Shown here piece after piece: positions 4,575-5,815 of a DNA stretch of 5,815 nt. Position 1 is the first letter of the stretch. The number at the start of each line of letters is the position of its first letter. Source of the stretch: Alphaproteobacteria bacterium (GTDB lineage: Bacteria > Pseudomonadota > Alphaproteobacteria > Kiloniellales > JAKSDN01). The notes below the pieces were generated by a model. It was given only the letters and a program-made list of their open reading frames with translations. It did not search any database and was not told where the DNA came from. The stretch is from the NCBI GenBank assembly GCA_030598385.1, contig JAUVQB010000108.1:1-5815 (forward strand), in the 5' to 3' direction. Position numbers and translations under genes: made by a program.

Positions 4575-5516
4575 ATGAGCATCCTTGTGGTTGCCGAACA
4601 CGACAACGCCGAGCTCAAGCCGGCGACCCTGAACACGCTCGGTGCGGCCGTAGAGCTTGCCGGCCACGGCGGCGGCGAGATCCACCTGCTGGTCGCCGGC
4701 ACGGGCTGCGGGCCGGTAGCCGAGGCCGCGGCACAGATTCCTTGCGTCGCCAAGGTCCTGGTTTCGGACAGCGCCGAATACGAGCATCGCGTCGCCGAGA
4801 ACATGGCGCCGCTGATCGTCGAGCTGGCCTCGAATTACGGTCATGTGCTGGCCTCCGCCACCACGTCGGGCAAGAACGTGATGCCGCGCGCGGCCGCATT
4901 GCTGGACGTGCAGCAGGTTTCCGACATCTCCGGCATCGAGTCCGCCGATACCTTCGTGCGGCCGATCTACGCCGGCAATGCGCTTGCCACCGTGCAGTCG
5001 AGCGATGCCGTGAAGCTGATCACCGTGCGTGGCACGGCCTTCGAGGCGGTCGCCGATCAGGGCGGCTCGGCGGCGGTCGAGGCGGTAGGCGGGACGGGCG
5101 ATCAGGGGCTTTCCAGCTTCCTCGGCGCGGCCTTGACCGAGAGCGAACGGCCGGAGCTGACCAGCGCCAAGATCGTGATCTCGGGCGGGCGCGGCATGCA
5201 GGCGGGCGACAACTTCGCCATGTTGGAGCGGATCGCCGACAAGTTGGGCGCCGCAGTGGGCGCGAGCCGCGCCGCGGTGGACGCCGGGTTCGTACCCAAC
5301 GACTACCAAGTCGGCCAGACCGGCAAGGTGGTGGCGCCGGATCTCTACATCGCGGTCGGCATCTCGGGCGCCATTCAGCACCTGGCCGGCATGAAGGACT
5401 CCAAGGTTATCGTCGCCATCAACAAGGACGAAGAAGCGCCTATCTTCCAGGTCGCCGACTACGGCCTGGTCGCCGATCTTTTCCAGGCCCTTCCAGAATT
5501 GGAAGCGGCGCTATAG
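4575..5516 (+). CDS. etfA: Electron transfer flavoprotein subunit alpha
   Basis: EtfA carries most of the FAD site of the EtfAB heterodimer. At 313 residues it is full length for a bacterial EtfA. The N-terminal domain (1-~185) begins [11 protein letters not shown] and includes [21 protein letters not shown] (90-110). The C-terminal FAD domain has SGGRGM (203-208), [23 protein letters not shown] (229-251), the EtfA signature [17 protein letters not shown] (257-273) and [16 protein letters not shown] (282-297). Ser231, Arg232, Thr249 and His269 correspond to the FAD-contacting Ser248, Arg249, Thr266 and His286 of human ETFA, so the site looks intact. There is no extra ferredoxin domain or bifurcating-type feature. 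ATG 4575 has GGGGA (4563-4567) 7 bases upstream and lies 18 bp after the etfB stop, so the two are translated from one mRNA. Confidence 0.97.
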   Translation: MSILVVAEHDNAELKPATLNTLGAAVELAGHGGGEIHLLVAGTGCGPVAEAAAQIPCVAKVLVSDSAEYEHRVAENMAPLIVELASNYGHVLASATTSGKNVMPRAAALLDVQQVSDISGIESADTFVRPIYAGNALATVQSSDAVKLITVRGTAFEAVADQGGSAAVEAVGGTGDQGLSSFLGAALTESERPELTSAKIVISGGRGMQAGDNFAMLERIADKLGAAVGASRAAVDAGFVPNDYQVGQTGKVVAPDLYIAVGISGAIQHLAGMKDSKVIVAINKDEEAPIFQVADYGLVADLFQALPELEAAL

Positions 5517-5528
5517 CCTAGGCGGCGT

Positions 5529-5549
5529 GGGTGCCGGCGGCCGGCATCC
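5529..5549 (+). other. GC-rich stem-loop between etfA and the dehydrogenase gene
   Basis: Positions 5529-5537 can pair with 5541-5549 (9 bp including one G-U at 5531/5547) around a CGG loop, 13 bases after the etfA stop. No T-run follows. It may be a tract-less terminator, or a 3' stabiliser that raises etfBA mRNA over the downstream gene. No promoter is obvious in the remaining 29 bases before the next ATG, which favours read-through with some attenuation. Confidence 0.4.
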
Positions 5550-5578
5550 CGCGCGACCCAACAGCTAGGATCGGTTCC

Positions 5579-5815
5579 ATGTCCGAGGCGAACGGCGAAA
5601 TAACCGAGATCAAGTGCATCGGCATCATCGGTGCCGGCCAGATGGGCAGCGGCATCGCTCACGTCTTAGCGGTGGCCGGCTACAACGTGCGTCTGTCGGA
5701 CATTTCCGACGAGCAGTTGGAACAGGCGCGCGAGAGCATCGGCGCCAACCTCGAGCGCCAGATCGAACACGAAAAGATCTCGAGCGACGATAAGGCGGCC
5801 ACGCTCGCCCGCATC
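5579..5815 (+). CDS. hbd: 3-hydroxybutyryl-CoA (3-hydroxyacyl-CoA) dehydrogenase, N-terminal part
   Basis: The first 79 codons of an NAD-dependent 3-hydroxyacyl-CoA dehydrogenase are present and the gene runs off the window end. Enzymes of this family interconvert acetoacetyl-CoA and 3-hydroxybutyryl-CoA or longer chains. IGIIGAGQMGSGIA (14-27) contains the dinucleotide-binding Gly18, Gly20 and Gly23. VRLSDIS (37-43) ends the second strand with Asp41, the acidic residue that selects NAD over NADP. The residues that follow fit the long helix of the family. ATG 5579 has AGGA (5567-5570) 8 bases upstream. The catalytic His/Glu region lies outside the window, so the substrate range cannot be judged. 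Its place after etfBA matches the usual alphaproteobacterial order and a role in acyl-CoA or polyhydroxybutyrate-related metabolism. Confidence 0.92.
   Translation, partial: MSEANGEITEIKCIGIIGAGQMGSGIAHVLAVAGYNVRLSDISDEQLEQARESIGANLERQIEHEKISSDDKAATLARI

Noticed and set aside
3780..5381. 533-codon open frame on the minus strand across etfB and etfA
   Set aside because: It lies wholly antisense to two strongly conserved genes, is rich in Arg, His, Gly and Asp in the way antisense frames of GC-rich genes are, and shows no recognisable domain. The frame is open because of codon bias on the real strand.
3807..5516. Bifurcating or FixAB-type ETF
   Set aside because: The recognition loop and FAD-site residues match the housekeeping acyl-CoA dehydrogenase-linked ETF, and no butyryl-CoA dehydrogenase or fixCX genes are adjacent.

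Overview
The window looks like chromosomal DNA from a GC-rich alphaproteobacterium, most likely of the Rhodospirillales/Rhodovibrionales type. Three things suggest this: a MipZ-type division-site ATPase, which is an alphaproteobacterial protein; a PAS_5-type sensor domain, common in Rhodospirillaceae-like genomes; and the order HIG1-domain membrane protein, PduO-type adenosyltransferase, etfB, etfA, 3-hydroxybutyryl-CoA dehydrogenase, which I recall as common in this class. No RNA genes, insertion sequences, prophage remnants or CRISPR arrays were seen.

Layout. Positions 1-188 are a leader region. It holds two overlapping inverted repeats and a CtrA-like half-site pair in front of a 527-residue gene (189-1772, +) that joins an N-terminal PAS_5 domain to a complete MipZ ATPase through an ~85-residue linker. 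A perfect 10-bp hairpin (1779-1800) lies between this gene and a convergent gene for a SAM-dependent methyltransferase (1823-2635, -). That protein resembles phosphoethanolamine N-methyltransferases and keeps their Tyr/His catalytic pair, but apparently not their phosphate-binding residues. A 161-bp divergent region follows. From it a 65-residue twin-helix HIG1 protein reads rightward (2797-2994), probably from a leaderless transcript. It is followed 32 bp later by cob(I)alamin adenosyltransferase (3027-3611).

A 195-bp gap (3612-3806) contains a weak T-tract terminator, a short palindrome, a near-consensus sigma-70 promoter (TTGACA, 17 bp, TATTGT) and a long imperfect hairpin that would sit at the 5' end of the mRNA. 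This promoter drives etfB (3807-4556) and etfA (4575-5516). After a hairpin, these are followed by the first 79 codons of an NAD-dependent 3-hydroxyacyl-CoA dehydrogenase (5579 to the window end).

How the genes fit together. The right half is a core-metabolism module. EtfAB collects electrons from acyl-CoA dehydrogenases, the hydroxyacyl-CoA dehydrogenase acts on the same beta-oxidation/C4 pathway, the adenosyltransferase supplies coenzyme B12 for acyl-CoA mutases, and HIG1 proteins are linked to respiratory oxidases. The left half concerns cell division. The most unusual item is the PAS-MipZ fusion, which would put division-site placement under direct control of a sensory domain.
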